A program made the position numbers and the translations under genes. Below the pieces are notes generated by a model. The model worked only from the letters and a program-made list of their open reading frames with translations. It was not told where the DNA came from and did no database searches. From NCBI GenBank assembly GCA_024196135.1, contig JAMQCK010000506.1:1-21049 (forward strand): a stretch of 21,049 nucleotides of DNA. Direction: 5' to 3'. Numbering within the stretch: position 1 is the first letter of the stretch; every line of letters starts with the position of its first letter. This DNA is from Pleurotus ostreatus/Saccharomyces cerevisiae fusant. Taxonomy: Eukaryota > Opisthokonta. Below are positions 19,314-21,049 of this stretch, in pieces.

Positions 19314-20678
19314 ATGGCAGAATCCCCTCCAGCGTCGACAGTCCCCAAAGCCGTGCTCTACTATGCCCGGGACTCTACAGAGTCATGCGTGGGTGAGAAG
19401 TTTCCTGCGGGCGCTGGCGCATGAACACACTTGACGCGCCGTTCATATGTAGCTCGCCTAACACTGTCAGTCCCACCATCGCGCGCTCGAGGGCTTATCT
19501 GACCGATCTGTAGAATTGAGAAGGGCTATGGTGATGATGAGGTTGATCTGAAGATCGTTGACCTAGGTACGTGCGCGACCGTACCGCGCGGCGATCATTA
19601 TTGATGCGTCGAATAGCGAAGGGAGAGAACTACTCACCGTCCTACCTGCGACTCAACCCGAAAGGTGTGTACTACGATCTCACTGAGAACTGAGGTGACT
19701 CACAACAACAGCCACTGTCCCGACCTTGATCGTACCGCTGGCCAAGACCCTCTCATCGGATGTCGACAGTCGTTTCAAGGCCATCGTTGATATCCGCGTA
19801 AGCGCTCGCCGCCTTCGTGAGATGGGCGCTAATCAACACCATGCGTCTGTAGAAGCTCGTTGAGTTTCTGGACAAGTCTCGCTCGCCGATGTCTACCACG
19901 AACACAACATCGAGCGCGCCCGCACCCGCACTTGCTCCTGCCACGGTCGCGTTCTCGTCCCTCAGCCGTACGATCCTGGACGAAATCGTGTACACTGAGG
20001 ATGCATCCCCCGAAAACTTAACGTACGCGAACGCGCGCGACGAGGCCTCATTGAAGACGACGGCAAAGGAATTGGTCCCAACCTTGCAGGGGCGTAAGGC
20101 GGCTCTCGAGAAATACCTAGCAGACGCGCAATCAGAGACCTATCATGCGTCAGAGAAGACCAAGGCGTTCTGGCAGGCGAAACTACTGGCGACTAGCGTG
20201 CTGCTCGACATCTTGCTCAAGGCCGAAACACCTTCAGCAGACCTTGACGCGGACAGCCGTGCGAAGAGAGAAGAGTTCCTCAAGACGGCGGAGAACCTCT
20301 GGAGCAAGAGTGTCGCAAACTTGCTGACCCGGTTGAACAAGGAGATTACTGGGCCGCTGTCTGGTGGTGCGTAGGCGGTGTTGTATGTCCGTATAACATT
20401 ATACTGATGGACCTGTCATTACAGGTGATCAATTATCGATTGCTGACCTCCACATCGCGGGCTGGTTGGCTACTCTGGTCAGGCTCGCGGGCGGCACGAA
20501 CGCCCTGGACGGCAAGGCTGCCGTATCGAAGCTGGAGCAGCACGTTGGTGGGGGCTTTGCACTGCCGAAGGAATTCAAGACTGCGGAAGACGAGACGATT
20601 AGCAAGCTCGCAGCCTTTTGGGATTCGATGAGTGAGCGGGCGAGCTGGAAGAAAGTGTACGGCGATGGTCTGGTGTAG
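19314..20678 (+). CDS. Glutathione S-transferase-like protein
   Basis: Exons: 19314-19392, 19453-19465, 19514-19566, 19617-19664, 19712-19797, 19853-20366, 20425-20678; 1047 nt, 348 aa. The second exon is a 13 bp microexon whose inclusion is needed to join SCVAR to LTLIEKGYG in frame. The N-terminal 90 residues form a thioredoxin-like GST domain: VLYYARDST at the first strand, EVDLKIVDLAKGENYSPSYLRLNP, then TVPTLIVP with the cis-proline (P68). The C-terminal half is all helical and ends with the typical DQLSIADLHIAGWL (266-279). A Ser/Thr/Pro/Ala-rich insertion at about 106-125 separates the halves, and the C-domain is longer than in most GSTs. The likely role is conjugation or thiol chemistry in detoxification. 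The GST class and substrate cannot be assigned. No signal peptide is seen, so it is probably cytosolic. Confidence 0.8.
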
Positions 20679-20814
20679 ATAGCAGTGACAAGGAATGCAA
20701 GGACGAAATGCAGACATCGCTCGTCGAGTCGGTCAATCATGTCGGGACCTGACGGGGTTGAGGACACGGCTGGGAGTTTTGGATAGCCCTGTGCAGCTCG
20801 GTGGGTTGAAGAAA

Positions 20815-21006
20815 TTAGGGGTGCACGTGGACATCCGGCCGCGTTCGAAGTAGCACCGCTTTGATTAGGTCGCCACCCTTATAGCCGACCATCACAGCGA
20901 CGAGAGCAAGCCGTGCTCCTCTCTGCGCAGCGCCCAGCCAGCCGCGACTGATCATCTGGCTGCCATAGACGAGTCTGCGGGTCGCCACACGCACCGAGCC
21001 GTAGAC
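20815..21006 (-). CDS. Possible last exon of a minus-strand gene (partial)
   Basis: A 63-codon open stretch on the minus strand ends with TAA at 20815-20817 and is preceded by a TAG at 21007-21009 that could be a splice acceptor. The reading includes RLVYGSQMISRGWLGAAQRG and then a hydrophobic patch LALVAVMVGYKGGDLIKAV. It has balanced, protein-like composition, better than the other frames here. I do not recognise the family. It is convergent with the GST-like gene, 136 bp from that gene's stop. The body of the gene would lie beyond the right edge. Confidence 0.3.
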   Translation of the reverse strand, partial: VYGSVRVATRRLVYGSQMISRGWLGAAQRGARLALVAVMVGYKGGDLIKAVLLRTRPDVHVHP

Positions 21007-21049
21007 CTAATCCGGACTTCGGATCCGCGCACAGACCCAGCTGCCGTAG

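Noticed and set aside
1..21049. tRNA, rRNA or CRISPR-like arrays
   Set aside because: No cloverleaf with the conserved T-loop sequence, no rRNA core sequence and no regularly spaced repeats were seen on either strand by eye.

Overview
The window is nuclear DNA of a filamentous basidiomycete, most likely an Agaricomycete (a Polyporales-type wood-decay fungus would fit, but that is inference). The support is dense 46-86 bp introns with GT..AG ends, GC-rich codons, KRE6/SKN1-type glucan genes, a GH12 endoglucanase and a DUF6589 protein. DUF6589 is, to my knowledge, a domain largely confined to mushroom-forming fungi. All gene models below were assembled by hand. Each junction was accepted only if splice sites, reading phase and protein family agreed.

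Left to right: the likely first exon of a third KRE6/SKN1-like gene (16-120, minus, runs off the edge); a complete KRE6/SKN1-like gene A (690-3255, minus, 14 exons, 600 aa); a 6.7 kb unit with a RecQ-like helicase gene (4305-6813, minus) and a DUF6589 gene (6902-10584, plus) transcribed divergently from an 88 bp gap; a second complete KRE6/SKN1-like gene B (10897-13408, minus, 14 exons, 597 aa); a probable SNAPc subunit 1 (SNAP43)-like gene (13635-14756, minus) diverging from an Ima1-type inner nuclear membrane protein gene (14891-16833, plus); a 471 bp MITE with terminal inverted repeats and a perfect 8 bp target duplication (17079-17549); a secreted GH12 endoglucanase (17944-19010, plus); a GST-like gene (19314-20678, plus); and possibly the last exon of a minus-strand gene at the right edge.

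The most interesting object is the helicase/DUF6589 unit. It lies between two tandem cell-wall genes. It is bounded by a composite inverted repeat: a short palindrome, a 2 bp gap, then a 15 bp core matching 14/15 in inverted orientation (4000-4028 and 10694-10726), with a further hairpin just inside each end. I propose it as a candidate two-gene mobile element in which a DUF6589 protein and a RecQ-like helicase with an RGG tail act together. The two coding sequences are intact once introns are placed. No convincing target-site duplication was found, so the ends and the mobility are inference.

The rest is ordinary host sequence: membrane-anchored GH16-like proteins for beta-1,6-glucan assembly, snRNA transcription, nuclear envelope, plant cell-wall degradation and detoxification.
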